Assembly: GCF_003208655.1 (NCBI RefSeq) | Contig: NZ_QKLU01000002.1 | Location: forward strand, 188,285 to 252,284 | Length of the DNA: 64,000 nucleotides | Reading direction: 5' to 3' | Origin: Pedobacter nutrimenti | Lineage (GTDB): Bacteria > Bacteroidota > Bacteroidia > Sphingobacteriales > Sphingobacteriaceae | Shown: piece by piece, positions 27,529 to 36,120 of the stretch | Layout: each line of letters opens with the position of its first letter | How positions within the stretch are numbered: position 1 is the first letter of the stretch | The notes under the pieces: model-generated | What the model was told of the DNA's origin: nothing | The model's input: only the letters and a program-made list of their open reading frames with translations | Database searches by the model: none | Position numbers and translations under genes: made by a program

Positions 27529-28096
27529 CTTCTAACCAGTTTTTTATCATTTGTTTACCATATTCAGTCAATACACTTTCGGGATGGAACTGCACCCCTC
27601 TTACATCCAGATCCTTATGTCTGATGGCCATAATCTGTCCTTGTTGATCTTTTGCTGTGACCTGAAAACAATCCGGCAAGCCTGCTGTATCCACCACCCA
27701 GGAGTGGTAACGACCTACATTAATGGTCTGGGGACAGTCTTTAAATGTCAGTTCTTTTTCATCCAATACCGTAATGGGTGTTGCAATTCCATGCATAGGT
27801 CTTCCCAGATTTAAAAGTTTTCCACCAAAGGCCTGCGCAATAGCCTGCTGTCCCAAACATACTCCAAATATACTTTTTGTAGCCGCATAAGTTTTAATCA
27901 CCTCCATTAGCAAACCAGATTCCTCCGGTAAACCCGGCCCTGGCGACAAAAGCACCTTATGGTAAGCTTCTACATCGGCCAGGTTAAATTTATCATTTCT
28001 CCAAACCACTGCCTCATAATTCAGTTCATTAATCAGATGAACCAGGTTATACGTAAAGGAATCATAGTTATCTATCACCAATACTTTCTTTTGCAT
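27512..28096 (-). CDS. trpG: anthranilate synthase component II (glutamine amidotransferase)
   Basis: Supplies ammonia from glutamine to TrpE. The 194-residue class I amidotransferase has the start VLVIDNYDSFTYNLVHL, oxyanion loop SPGPGLPEESG, nucleophile motif FGVCLGQQAIAQAFGG, and the C-terminal catalytic pair in GVQFHPESVLTEYG. ATG at 28096 lies 12 nt after the trpE stop; the TTG at 28108 is less likely. It could also serve para-aminobenzoate synthesis, as in some bacteria with one shared PabA/TrpG; no pabB is in view. Confidence 0.95.
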   Translation of the reverse strand: MQKKVLVIDNYDSFTYNLVHLINELNYEAVVWRNDKFNLADVEAYHKVLLSPGPGLPEESGLLMEVIKTYAATKSIFGVCLGQQAIAQAFGGKLLNLGRPMHGIATPITVLDEKELTFKDCPQTINVGRYHSWVVDTAGLPDCFQVTAKDQQGQIMAIRHKDLDVRGVQFHPESVLTEYGKQMIKNWLEDEYSG

Positions 28097-28108
28097 ATTC
28101 TTTATCAA

Positions 28109-29515
28109 TTAAATACTTTCAGCCATTTCCATCGCCTTACGCAAGGCCGCAATTTTACTATTCACTTCATTGAGTTCACTTTCCGGAACAGAATCTATCA
28201 CAATTCCCGCTCCTGCCCGATAATGAAGTGCATTGTTTTTACTCATAAAAGTCCTGATCATAATGGCATGATTAAAGCTTTCATCAAAACTCATATAACC
28301 AATGGCCCCTGCATAAAAATTACGCGCAAGACCTTCGTACTGGTCAATCAGCTGCATGGCCTTATATTTCGGGGCACCACTCAGGGTTCCGGCAGGATAG
28401 GTGTCTGCTACAATTTTAAAGGCAGCAGTCTGGTCCTGTAAACGGCCGCTCACTTTGGAAACCAAATGGATCAAATGGGAATAATACTGTACTTCTTTAA
28501 ATGATTTGACTTCTACCTCTTTACAATGCCTGCTCAAATCATTTCTGGCCAGATCTACGAGCATAACATGCTCGGCACTTTCTTTGGGATCCTGTTCCAG
28601 TCTTCTGGCAATTTCTGCATCTTCCTCGTCATTTCCTGTCCGTTTAAAGGTCCCCGCTATGGGAAAAATATTGGCCGTTCCGTTTTTAATTGTAATCTGT
28701 GCCTCCGGAGAAGAACCAAAAAGTTTAAAATCACCATAATCAAAATAAAAAAGGTAGGGAGAAGGATTAATAGAACGCAGACAGCGGTACACATTAAATT
28801 CATCTCCCGTAAAATGCTGTTTAAATGCCCTGGAGGGCACAATTTGAAAAACATCTCCCCTTAAAATATGCTCCTGCATTTTCACCACAATTTGCATAAA
28901 CTGCTCATCAGTCAGGTTAGAGCTTTCTGCGCCTTCCTTTTTGAAACTATATTCAGGGAAATTTTTATTCTGGATGAGGTATTCGATTTTTTCCAGATCG
29001 GTATTTTCTGTTCCGTCAAAACTGTTGTTAAACAAGGTCACCTCGTTGCGGAAATGGTCAATCGCAATAATATACCGGTATACATGGTATTGCATTAAAG
29101 GAATACGGTCTTCTTCCGGGGTTTGGGCCTTAAAAGAAATGTCTTCAAAATGCTCCACTGCATTCCAGGTAAAATAACCAAACAGACCCGAGGAAATGTA
29201 ACGCTGCTGCTGTGCCTGTTCATGTTTAAATCTGGATTTGAAGGCCTGGATCTCCTCAAGGAGGTCGAACTGCGTTTTACTTTCCTTTATTCCATTCGGG
29301 AAATAGGAAGACAACAGGCCTTCTTTTAGCAAAATACCAGCTACAGGATCAGCACAAACATAACTTACCGAATTTTCCCGGCTGTGGTAGTCGGAGCTTT
29401 CCAGTAAAATGGTATTTGGAAATACATCCCTGAGCCTAAGGTAGATACTCACAGGAGTTGTGGTATCGGCAAGCCTCTTTTTAAAGGTAGTACGGACGAT
29501 GATTTTTTCTTCCAT
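28109..29515 (-). CDS. trpE: anthranilate synthase component I
   Basis: Converts chorismate and ammonia to anthranilate, the first committed step to tryptophan. The 468 residues carry the family's late motifs GDVFQIVPSRAF, SPSPYLFYFD-like SINPSPYLFYF, GSSPEAQI, PIAGTFKRTGNDEED, ENVMLVDLARNDLSR (read as AEHVMLVDLARNDLSR), TYPAGTLSGAPK, and RAGAGIVIDSVPESE. PIAGT and the N-terminal LLESSDYHSRENS, similar to the Trp-feedback LLES element, favour TrpE over PabB. It is the first structural gene behind the trp attenuator. Confidence 0.95.
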   Translation of the reverse strand: MEEKIIVRTTFKKRLADTTTPVSIYLRLRDVFPNTILLESSDYHSRENSVSYVCADPVAGILLKEGLLSSYFPNGIKESKTQFDLLEEIQAFKSRFKHEQAQQQRYISSGLFGYFTWNAVEHFEDISFKAQTPEEDRIPLMQYHVYRYIIAIDHFRNEVTLFNNSFDGTENTDLEKIEYLIQNKNFPEYSFKKEGAESSNLTDEQFMQIVVKMQEHILRGDVFQIVPSRAFKQHFTGDEFNVYRCLRSINPSPYLFYFDYGDFKLFGSSPEAQITIKNGTANIFPIAGTFKRTGNDEEDAEIARRLEQDPKESAEHVMLVDLARNDLSRHCKEVEVKSFKEVQYYSHLIHLVSKVSGRLQDQTAAFKIVADTYPAGTLSGAPKYKAMQLIDQYEGLARNFYAGAIGYMSFDESFNHAIMIRTFMSKNNALHYRAGAGIVIDSVPESELNEVNSKIAALRKAMEMAESI

Positions 29516-29552
29516 CTATTTTATTTTAAATATTTAAAAAACGCTCAAACAC

Positions 29553-29583
29553 AAAAAAACCCGACGTTGTGTAACGTCGGGTT
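29553..29583 (-). terminator. trp attenuator terminator
   Basis: A perfect 11-bp stem (AACCCGACGTT / AACGTCGGGTT) with a 4-nt loop, followed on the minus strand by a run of seven U. It lies 38 nt before the trpE start and 30 nt after the leader peptide stop, where a transcription attenuator is expected. Confidence 0.9.
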
Positions 29584-29612
29584 AGAAATGTGGTTTGGTT
29601 TAGGTTGATAAA

Positions 29613-29690
29613 CTATAAGGTACACAAAGCAGCGACGAAACTCTTTTCAGAATTACCACGCCATTGCCAAGTATGTATATTGTTGATCAT
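29613..29690 (-). CDS. trp leader peptide with two Trp codons
   Basis: A 25-codon ORF between the promoter and the terminator hairpin. It begins MINNIHTWQW and ends at TAG, with two TGG codons at positions 8 and 10; Trp is otherwise rare. It is too short for normal gene calling. Placement upstream of trpE and a terminator indicates ribosome-mediated attenuation: ribosomes stalling at Trp codons should permit readthrough into trpEGC. A competing antiterminator is not clear by eye. A similar Bacteroidota trp leader motif (Bacteroid-trp RNA) has been described, to which this probably belongs. Confidence 0.85.
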   Translation of the reverse strand: MINNIHTWQWRGNSEKSFVAALCTL

Positions 29691-29696
29691 GAGCAA

Positions 29697-29727
29697 CAAA
29701 AATATAAATAAATCTTATAATGCAAAA
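29697..29727 (-). promoter_or_regulatory. promoter of the trp operon
   Basis: TTG (29723-29725, within TTTTG), an 18-nt spacer and TATTTTTG at 29697-29704, an exact TAnnTTTG match. Transcription would begin just before the leader peptide ATG, giving a leader RNA with almost no 5' untranslated bases. Confidence 0.6.
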
Positions 29728-29741
29728 TGTTTTTCAAAAAA

Positions 29742-30191
29742 TTAAGATATACCAAATAAAGAACGGGAAGGATCTGCCTTGGTCATCGTATAAATAGCCG
29801 CCACTATTACCAGCAGGGCAAGGGTAAAATAAATGGCTATGGTTTTATGTTTAGCCACCGCGCTGTCAAATCTTTTTGAACGCGCATTGCCCACGGTAAT
29901 CAGTATTATGGCAAAAATCATCATACTGATGTGCTCCATTTTCCAGTAGCGCCCCATGGGTATGGAACTGTCCACTTTGTACCAGTTGTTCATAAAATAT
30001 AACGCCAATCCAAGAACCAGTTGTATATGTGCACTGATCAGGGTAAAAACATTGAGTTTTCTGTTCCCTTCAGTATAAGGTTTTTTACCCAGCCATCCTG
30101 AAAAAGCATTTGCGATGGCAAGCAGCAACAGAACCAATACCAGATAACGCCAGCCAGAGTGCGCACTTTTTAATATTTCACTAAATCCCAT
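29742..30191 (-). CDS. four-helix membrane protein, cytochrome b-like
   Basis: A 149-residue integral membrane protein with four hydrophobic helices (about residues 15-33, 48-67, 85-103, 118-137) and short loops. His residues sit at helix ends (SAHSGWRY, SAHIQLVLG, MEHISMMI, AKHKTIAI), a spacing compatible with heme ligands, and it resembles the small cytochrome b-like proteins of Bacteroidota. No enzyme partner is adjacent. It lies upstream of the trp leader on the same strand without a clear terminator. Heme binding is an inference. Confidence 0.65.
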   Translation of the reverse strand: MGFSEILKSAHSGWRYLVLVLLLLAIANAFSGWLGKKPYTEGNRKLNVFTLISAHIQLVLGLALYFMNNWYKVDSSIPMGRYWKMEHISMMIFAIILITVGNARSKRFDSAVAKHKTIAIYFTLALLVIVAAIYTMTKADPSRSLFGIS

Positions 30192-30294
30192 AATTTTTTT
30201 CTTTCAAACTTAATGAATTACTTTCTTTTTTATAAAAGGGTGTCTTCATAAATGAAATTTAAAATCATTATGAATTGATCCCCTAAGCAGGCCA

Positions 30295-30735
30295 CTATTG
30301 TAATTCCATATGCAATATCGGATATGGATTTCCCGCACCGTCCAATGCCGAACGTCCAATCGTTTTGAATCCGAAGTGCGCATAGAAACCTGCGGCCTCC
30401 ACATTATCCTCATTGACATCCACCAGATTTACACCCTGATTTTCAATCGCATGCAGTAATAATTTTTTACCAACCCCTTCATTTCTGTAATCCGGATGAA
30501 CAAATAACATTTCCAGTTTTCCCTCTGCTGTCCCCGAAAAGCCCATCATTCGGCCAGACTCATTTCGCATACAGCACAGCGCAACCTCCTGCAGGTAACC
30601 ACCAAGAATTAAAGATTTGTAAAATGCGATATCAGATTCTTTTAAAAAGTGATGGGTGGCCCGTACCGAGGCCTCCCATAAACTCACCAATTCGGGGTAG
30701 TCCTGTTCGGGGATTTCTGCTGAAAAATACATCAT
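30295..30735 (-). CDS. GNAT-family N-acetyltransferase
   Basis: A 146-residue GCN5-related acetyltransferase. The acetyl-CoA-binding motif A reads LEMLFVHPDYRNEGVGKKLL (pyrophosphate loop RNEGVG), followed by VDVNEDNVEAAGFYAHFGF (motif B). It resembles the YjaB-type group. Substrate unknown. It stands alone between the cytochrome-like gene and the BNR lipoprotein. Confidence 0.88.
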   Translation of the reverse strand: MMYFSAEIPEQDYPELVSLWEASVRATHHFLKESDIAFYKSLILGGYLQEVALCCMRNESGRMMGFSGTAEGKLEMLFVHPDYRNEGVGKKLLLHAIENQGVNLVDVNEDNVEAAGFYAHFGFKTIGRSALDGAGNPYPILHMELQ

Positions 30736-30763
30736 TGTTATATTAAAACCCCAAAACTAGTTA

Positions 30764-32056
30764 TTAATTTATATTTATTTTCGAATAACAAATTTCCGAG
30801 CGGCCATGGCTATCCCGTATCCAGGCCACCAGTACATCTTTATCCAGATCACTGAGCACTGCATGGTGATCTGCATATTGTCCGTTGCTGATATTTACAG
30901 AAGGCAATACCACAGGCCCTCCTAAAATTCTCAACACGATTTTTGCAGGTGCAGCCGGCATCATCGCCATACTCATTTTCCCTCCGGAATGGTTCATATG
31001 CTGCATCGCGCTTTCCGCTCCCCCGGTGCTTTCTTCACAAACGGCTGCCAAACGGCCATCTGTCAGGGCAACCATTTGTGGATGCCTGCCCTGGGCAGTC
31101 ATTAACTGACGGCCACGGAAATCGGCTCCTTGTGGTGCTGTCGTAAAGTACAAACCTGGATGCCCGCCAGCGGTAAACCAAAGGGCATTTATTCCATTTT
31201 TACTTTCTGCCAGACTGGGCCCAGAATGTGGGCAGCCTTCAATCTCCCAATTGTCCTTACTAATGGTTTTTGCGGCACTGAATGTTTTACCATTATCTGT
31301 GGAAATTTTATACACCATATCCCTGACCTGTTTGCCCGACAGTGCAGAAGGGAATTGTATACTTCTGTAAGCCAAATGGATGTTTCCAGACTGGTCGCAG
31401 AGTATATCCGTCCGGCAGCATTCACAGGTACCTTTATCCAGACAGGTATCCAGACCAAAGCCTTTTCCTTTTTCTGTCCGGCTAAAAAACAAGGCCGAAC
31501 CTTTTATACTCTTGCCATAACGGCCATCCAGCCAAATGGCTGCCAGTTCCCCGTCTTTTAAAGTGCTTACATCAAAAAAACTTCTTCCGTAAGCATGCGA
31601 AGTATCCGAATGTAAAAACTGCGCTTTGGACCAGTTTTTACCATCATCAGCCGAAAAGCTATAATAAATTGCACCTGCATAAGGATTCTTTTCTTTTGGA
31701 AAACGCTTTGCAAAAACTGCCATAACCATTCCATCTGCCTTAAAAGCGATTTTCCCCATGCTTTCAGCAGAGGTACTGCTTCCAGCCGAGGCAGCAACAG
31801 TCACCACGGCATTAAAAGCCTCCGTTTTTCTATTGTAAACAGCATATTTTAACCTGTACAGGGAATCTTTAGCATCCTGTTCTGTCCAGCACAAAACCGG
31901 ATTTCCTTTATTGTCCTTTGTCAGATAAGGTCCGACAGCAGAAATTCCTTCCATTTTCAAAACAGAAGCAAGGGGCTCAGCGGGCTTTTTTGAACAACTG
32001 CAAAACAGTAAAAGCCCGGAAAGAAGCATAAATAAAGTCTTATTCATGGTCATCAT
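30764..32056 (-). CDS. Cys/His/Met-rich lipoprotein with sialidase-like (BNR) repeats
   Basis: A 430-residue (427 from the ATG at 32047) lipoprotein: signal peptide and lipobox LLLFCSC. At least two Asp-box repeats occur, SADDGKNWS near 135 and STDNGKTFS, giving a probable beta-propeller. A cysteine cluster lies at Cys205, 211, 213, 214 and 220 (GTCECCRTD), and a Met/His-rich strip near 352-368 (MQHMNHSGGKMSMAMM). These look like soft-metal ligands, more suited to copper binding than to glycosidase action; the sialidase Arg triad is not evident. It begins 3 nt before the end of the TonB receptor gene's stop region and is clearly cotranscribed with it. Confidence 0.75.
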   Translation of the reverse strand: MMTMNKTLFMLLSGLLLFCSCSKKPAEPLASVLKMEGISAVGPYLTKDNKGNPVLCWTEQDAKDSLYRLKYAVYNRKTEAFNAVVTVAASAGSSTSAESMGKIAFKADGMVMAVFAKRFPKEKNPYAGAIYYSFSADDGKNWSKAQFLHSDTSHAYGRSFFDVSTLKDGELAAIWLDGRYGKSIKGSALFFSRTEKGKGFGLDTCLDKGTCECCRTDILCDQSGNIHLAYRSIQFPSALSGKQVRDMVYKISTDNGKTFSAAKTISKDNWEIEGCPHSGPSLAESKNGINALWFTAGGHPGLYFTTAPQGADFRGRQLMTAQGRHPQMVALTDGRLAAVCEESTGGAESAMQHMNHSGGKMSMAMMPAAPAKIVLRILGGPVVLPSVNISNGQYADHHAVLSDLDKDVLVAWIRDSHGRSEICYSKININ

Positions 32057-32059
32057 TAT

Positions 32060-34366
32060 TTAGAAAATATATTTAAGATTTAAACCCGCATAACCGTTTC
32101 GTTTCGGGGAAGGGTTAAAATAAGCTGGCTGAGCACCCCCATAACCAACTGCATTCAAAGAAACAATAGAACTATAGCTCTTATTCAGAATATTGTCCAA
32201 CCCTCCATAAACATTTGCTTCCAGGCACTTAAGCAACATTTTTTTATAGCCTATTTTTGCATTTAGTACCTGATATGAAGGATTAAAAGCAGAATTGGCA
32301 TCATTTAAAGGCAAGGCATCGCTGTAAAAATAACTGCCATAAAAATACACCCCGCTCCGGGTCTCAAGGTCCAGTCCGGCATTAAATACCCAGGGCGCAA
32401 TACCAGTTAACTGATGACCATCGTAAGTTGCAGTCACCTGATTTTGTGCATTTAGAATCTTATAATCTTTAAATTTAAAATCTGAATAAGTCACCGCCAC
32501 AAAAGGCCGAAGGCTTAAAATCTGCTGCTGGTCTTCGGCTTTGAGCAATTGATAGGACAAGGACAATTCTGCTCCATTGTGACTGGTTTTTCCTGCATTG
32601 TTATAAATCGTAATTCCCTGCTGGACAGACTGGCCAATCAGCTCCCCTTTCATATCCATTTTAAATAAAGCAAGATCGTACTCCAAACGCGATTTCAGCA
32701 AATTTCCCTTTGCATTAAGTTCATAATTCAGGGCTTTTTCTGCCTGTAAAGTAGGGTTAATAGAACCATCTACATTTTTGATCTCTGAACTCGAGGGCGG
32801 AGAAAAGCCAGAACTTACACTGGCATGAAGGCTTAAGGCATCACTAAAGTTATGACTCAAAGCAATACGGGGACTGGCCTGCGGGTCGAATTTTTTAAGC
32901 CCGCTCTGATTCTGCTTTAAATAATCCTTCACATCATAGCGCAGGCTGTTATAGCTCAATCCCAGGGTCAAGGTTGTTTTAGGGCCTAGTGCAGTCTCCG
33001 ATTGATAAAACAGGGAATACTGTGTGTTCTGGTAATCAACATTTGAATTGACAGCGCCTTCGGTTCCATGGTTATTCACATACTGGGTTCCCTTGGTCAA
33101 TCCTTCGTTAAACTCTGCCCCGATGGTAAACCTGGTTGGCAGGGTTTTAAATTCCGGGTCATAACTAAAACGGGTGCGGCCGCCATAACTCTGATAATAA
33201 TTTCGGATATAAGCATAAGGAAGCGGATGGTTCAGGTCATAAAAATAGGTAAAGACACTGGTTGTATTTGAAAATTGATCGTTAAAACGGTACTGCTGCC
33301 CCAGACCTATCCTGGTCCAGTTCTGATACCTGCCCGCAGCCTTATCCAAATTAGTGGCATTGGCCTGCAATGGATTTGTATTGACCTGGTCCAGGGTCAG
33401 CGAACCCGGAATCTGTGAATGCTGGGTTGTCCTGTTGATCAAAAGGGTAATGATCCTTTTATCACTTGGAAAAAGCTGGAAGTTACCCGTCAGAAAACGC
33501 CTCATGTCTGTACTGTGCTCCCTATAGCCATTATATTCCTGCCAGCCATAAGAGACATAGCTATTTACTTTATCTCCTCCGCTCCTGTAGGTGGTTGCAA
33601 GACGGTGTAATCCATTTGCCCCAATGAGCCCGGATGCCTCCAGGCTTTGTTCCTGATAAGGGGAGCGTTGCAATTGAAAATTAATGACCCCTGCGGTACC
33701 TGCGCCATAAATGCTGGAAGCCGGACCTTTAATCACTTCCGCCCGGCCAATAGAATTGACATCCAGGGCTTCAATTCTGGTGGTTCCATCGGCCTCGGTA
33801 ACAGGAATTTCATTGAGGTAAATTTTGACGTTCCGTATGCCATAAGAAGCCCTGACCCCATTACCACGAATAGAGATCCTGGCTTCGGACAGCGTACTCT
33901 GGTCCATGCGGACGCCCGGAATCCCATTTAATGCAGATTGGAAAGAAACTGCATTTCCACGGTTAATATCTCTGGCAGTAATCAGGGCAATTCCTCCGGC
34001 AGTTTCCTTATTGGTCTTATTGCCATTGTAACTTTCCACCCTGACTTCATTTAAGCTGACAGCGTCAGCTTCCATCTGAACGTTCAGTTCGCTTTCGTCC
34101 GCCCGAAGCTTAATCAATTGAAATTTGTAGCCCCTCAAGCTGGCTTTCACCTGTCCTTCAGCAGAACTTGTTCCCAGTTCGAAATAACCTTTAACATCAG
34201 ATTTGGCAATGGTCTGTCCGTCTGAATTGACTATAATAACCCCAGCCAAGGGCTGCCTAGTTTGAGAATCGTAAATATGGCCTTTAAAAAGGCGGTTTTG
34301 TGCCTTCACCTGTATAAAAAACAGGAGTAGGCCAATAGATAACATTAGATATCTTAATGACTTCAT
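32060..34366 (-). CDS. TonB-dependent outer-membrane receptor
   Basis: A 768-residue receptor: signal peptide ending VKAQ, a CarboxypepD_reg-like domain (about 25-105; GHIYDSQTRQPLAGVIIV), plug domain (about 115-230; VIKGPASSIYGAGTAGVINF), then a beta-barrel ending in aromatic NLKYIF for BAM recognition. A canonical TonB box is not obvious. No SusD follows, so glycan uptake is unlikely; siderophore or metal transport fits better. The neighbours, a Cys-rich small membrane protein upstream and a Cys/His/Met-rich lipoprotein downstream, suggest a metal ligand. A bulged stem-loop at 34391-34414 lies in the leader. Confidence 0.9.
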   Translation of the reverse strand: MKSLRYLMLSIGLLLFFIQVKAQNRLFKGHIYDSQTRQPLAGVIIVNSDGQTIAKSDVKGYFELGTSSAEGQVKASLRGYKFQLIKLRADESELNVQMEADAVSLNEVRVESYNGNKTNKETAGGIALITARDINRGNAVSFQSALNGIPGVRMDQSTLSEARISIRGNGVRASYGIRNVKIYLNEIPVTEADGTTRIEALDVNSIGRAEVIKGPASSIYGAGTAGVINFQLQRSPYQEQSLEASGLIGANGLHRLATTYRSGGDKVNSYVSYGWQEYNGYREHSTDMRRFLTGNFQLFPSDKRIITLLINRTTQHSQIPGSLTLDQVNTNPLQANATNLDKAAGRYQNWTRIGLGQQYRFNDQFSNTTSVFTYFYDLNHPLPYAYIRNYYQSYGGRTRFSYDPEFKTLPTRFTIGAEFNEGLTKGTQYVNNHGTEGAVNSNVDYQNTQYSLFYQSETALGPKTTLTLGLSYNSLRYDVKDYLKQNQSGLKKFDPQASPRIALSHNFSDALSLHASVSSGFSPPSSSEIKNVDGSINPTLQAEKALNYELNAKGNLLKSRLEYDLALFKMDMKGELIGQSVQQGITIYNNAGKTSHNGAELSLSYQLLKAEDQQQILSLRPFVAVTYSDFKFKDYKILNAQNQVTATYDGHQLTGIAPWVFNAGLDLETRSGVYFYGSYFYSDALPLNDANSAFNPSYQVLNAKIGYKKMLLKCLEANVYGGLDNILNKSYSSIVSLNAVGYGGAQPAYFNPSPKRNGYAGLNLKYIF

Positions 34367-34510
34367 TATCGGTAAAATTTTATAAAAATGCCCTGGCGGT
34401 CAATGCCAGGCAAATCCGTTTAGTCCTATGGATCATCTTCAAAAAGATAAACCACAGGGACAACACTGTTTCATTTAAATCAGGGCATAACAAACCCTTG
34501 GGTCATGAAA

Positions 34511-34879
34511 TCAGACTTGCGGAGGATGAAAAATAGAAGATGAATGAAGTGGGAGTGCGAAAGGAAGTTCTGAGGGCCTTAGTACTTTCGGCAATTGTAT
34601 TGAAAAATCAAATTTGGTTTTCTGTACAATCAGGGCCTCCTGAAATTGATTCTTTTGGGATGCCCGGTTCTGGCCCTTTTCTTTTTCTTCAGCCTGTTTG
34701 AGTTTTTTCATCAGGTAACATTTTCCATTGCAATGCAGCATAGGCTTATCCCTGTTTTCACAAAGTGTGGATGCGATGTAATTTCTGTTCAACTCAAAAC
34801 CAGCATAGATAAAGAAGCGGCTAAAATTAGCGCCCAGCAGGAAAAAAATTAAAGAAAAGGCAATCAGGCTCCTGAACAT
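34511..34879 (-). CDS. small membrane protein with CNGKC motif
   Basis: A 122-residue protein starting at ATG 34879 (a TTG at 34891 is possible). One N-terminal hydrophobic helix (about 4-24) is followed by CENRDKPMLHCNGKCYLMKKL, with three Cys and a His in close array, then a charged, Lys/Glu-rich segment and a C-terminal HSSSIFHPPQV. I do not recognise a named family. It precedes the TonB receptor by 144 nt on the same strand. The Cys/His array could bind a soft metal or form a disulfide; this is inference from composition and position. Confidence 0.7.
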   Translation of the reverse strand: MFRSLIAFSLIFFLLGANFSRFFIYAGFELNRNYIASTLCENRDKPMLHCNGKCYLMKKLKQAEEKEKGQNRASQKNQFQEALIVQKTKFDFSIQLPKVLRPSELPFALPLHSSSIFHPPQV

Positions 34880-34920
34880 ATCCGGGCGCAAAGGTAAGGC
34901 TTAGATCTTATTCTGCAAGA

Positions 34921-35937
34921 TCAATTTTTTAAAGCCTTCATGCCAAGGGTATGTATGGCAAAATTTTCAGTCTCTTTTTCAACGGCTGCGACATCCTTAG
35001 AAAGCAATGGAGAAGCAATAACATGGTTACCCGCATCCGGAATGGCTTTTTTCTGTTTCAACTTTGCTGGCGTGCCCAGTTCATCAAACATCCTGAGCAT
35101 TCCGGAAACCTTTGCTGTGGCATCCTGGTGGGTTTCATCTTTATAATAATAAAGCATCAGCACCGGTTGCTTTATTTTTGCAAAAGCTTCAGCAGTGTTG
35201 GATGTTTCCAAAAGCTCCTGTAACTGAGGTAAAGCTTCCAGACGGTACTGGTTGTACCAATATTGCAATACTTTTGGATCTGTATCTGTTGTTTTTTTTG
35301 AATACTGACCACCCATTACAGCTCGGGTAATCTGTAAGCCCCAGGGATTATTCATCAACCAGGCTTTATCGTTATTGATCTCTATATTAGGAGAATACAA
35401 AATTAAACCATAAATTTCAGGATAAGTTTCTGCCAATTTTAAAGCCAGGGTCCCTCCCGTGGATGTACCCACCAGGATCACCTTTTTACCCAATTTTTTT
35501 CCTATGGAATAGGCTTCCTTTGCCGAAGCCCATAAATTATCTACGGTAAAATCCAGCATGGCGTCTGGCCCTTTCAATCCATGTCCTGCCAGCCTGGCCA
35601 AATATAAATTACATCCAAATTTCTTTGCAAAATTCCGGTGAACCGGATCTCCCTCCCCCTGACTTGCTGTAAAGCCATGTAAATAGACCACCGCATATTC
35701 AGTTTGTGTTTTATTTGTACTGTCTGCCCAAACAATTCTGGCCTGGTTATCAGGTTTCAAAGGAAGACTCTTTTCGGTATTGTTTAGTAAAACCTCTATT
35801 TTAGCAAGGCTGTCTGGTAAAGCAGGCAGCTCTACCTGATATAAAGGGGCAGAAGGTTTTGGTCCCAAAAAATAAACCACCACCAGCAACACAAGCAAAA
35901 CCGCTATACCTAAAAATATTCGTTTAATCCAATGCAT
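34921..35937 (-). CDS. membrane-anchored alpha/beta hydrolase
   Basis: A 338-residue protein with an N-terminal membrane anchor (about 5-24) and a periplasmic alpha/beta-hydrolase domain. The nucleophile elbow is VGTSTGG (Ser159); YLHGFTAS supplies the oxyanion-type HG motif, and the late DAGNHV carries the catalytic His. It resembles monoacylglycerol-lipase/esterase-like hydrolases. Substrate unknown. It lies upstream of the metal-uptake cluster on the same strand, separated from the small membrane protein by 41 nt. Confidence 0.85.
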   Translation of the reverse strand: MHWIKRIFLGIAVLLVLLVVVYFLGPKPSAPLYQVELPALPDSLAKIEVLLNNTEKSLPLKPDNQARIVWADSTNKTQTEYAVVYLHGFTASQGEGDPVHRNFAKKFGCNLYLARLAGHGLKGPDAMLDFTVDNLWASAKEAYSIGKKLGKKVILVGTSTGGTLALKLAETYPEIYGLILYSPNIEINNDKAWLMNNPWGLQITRAVMGGQYSKKTTDTDPKVLQYWYNQYRLEALPQLQELLETSNTAEAFAKIKQPVLMLYYYKDETHQDATAKVSGMLRMFDELGTPAKLKQKKAIPDAGNHVIASPLLSKDVAAVEKETENFAIHTLGMKALKN

Positions 35938-36067
35938 AACCGTATTTTAAATTTTTAAACTGTAAATTCAGAACAACTTAACCCTCATCCTCCCTGCCCT
36001 AATGGTCAAGTTTACTGTCGGGCAATATACATAATAATGAATTTTGATATCAAAATCATTTAATTAA

Positions 36068-36096
36068 GTTTGTTTACAATTAATGTTAAACAAAAC
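36068..36096. promoter_or_regulatory. inverted repeat in divergent promoter region
   Basis: GTTTGTTTA, a 10-nt spacer and TAAACAAAAC: a 9-bp inverted repeat with one inserted base, between the divergent hydrolase and YiaA-like genes. It has the look of a dimeric regulator's operator; no regulator is adjacent. Confidence 0.35.
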
Positions 36097-36120
36097 TAAT
36101 ACTTCTCTGACCATCTGACT

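Noticed and set aside
30764..32056. Sialidase call for the BNR lipoprotein
   Set aside because: Asp boxes are present, but the Arg triad and Tyr/Glu nucleophile arrangement are not evident and Cys/Met/His clusters suggest metal binding.
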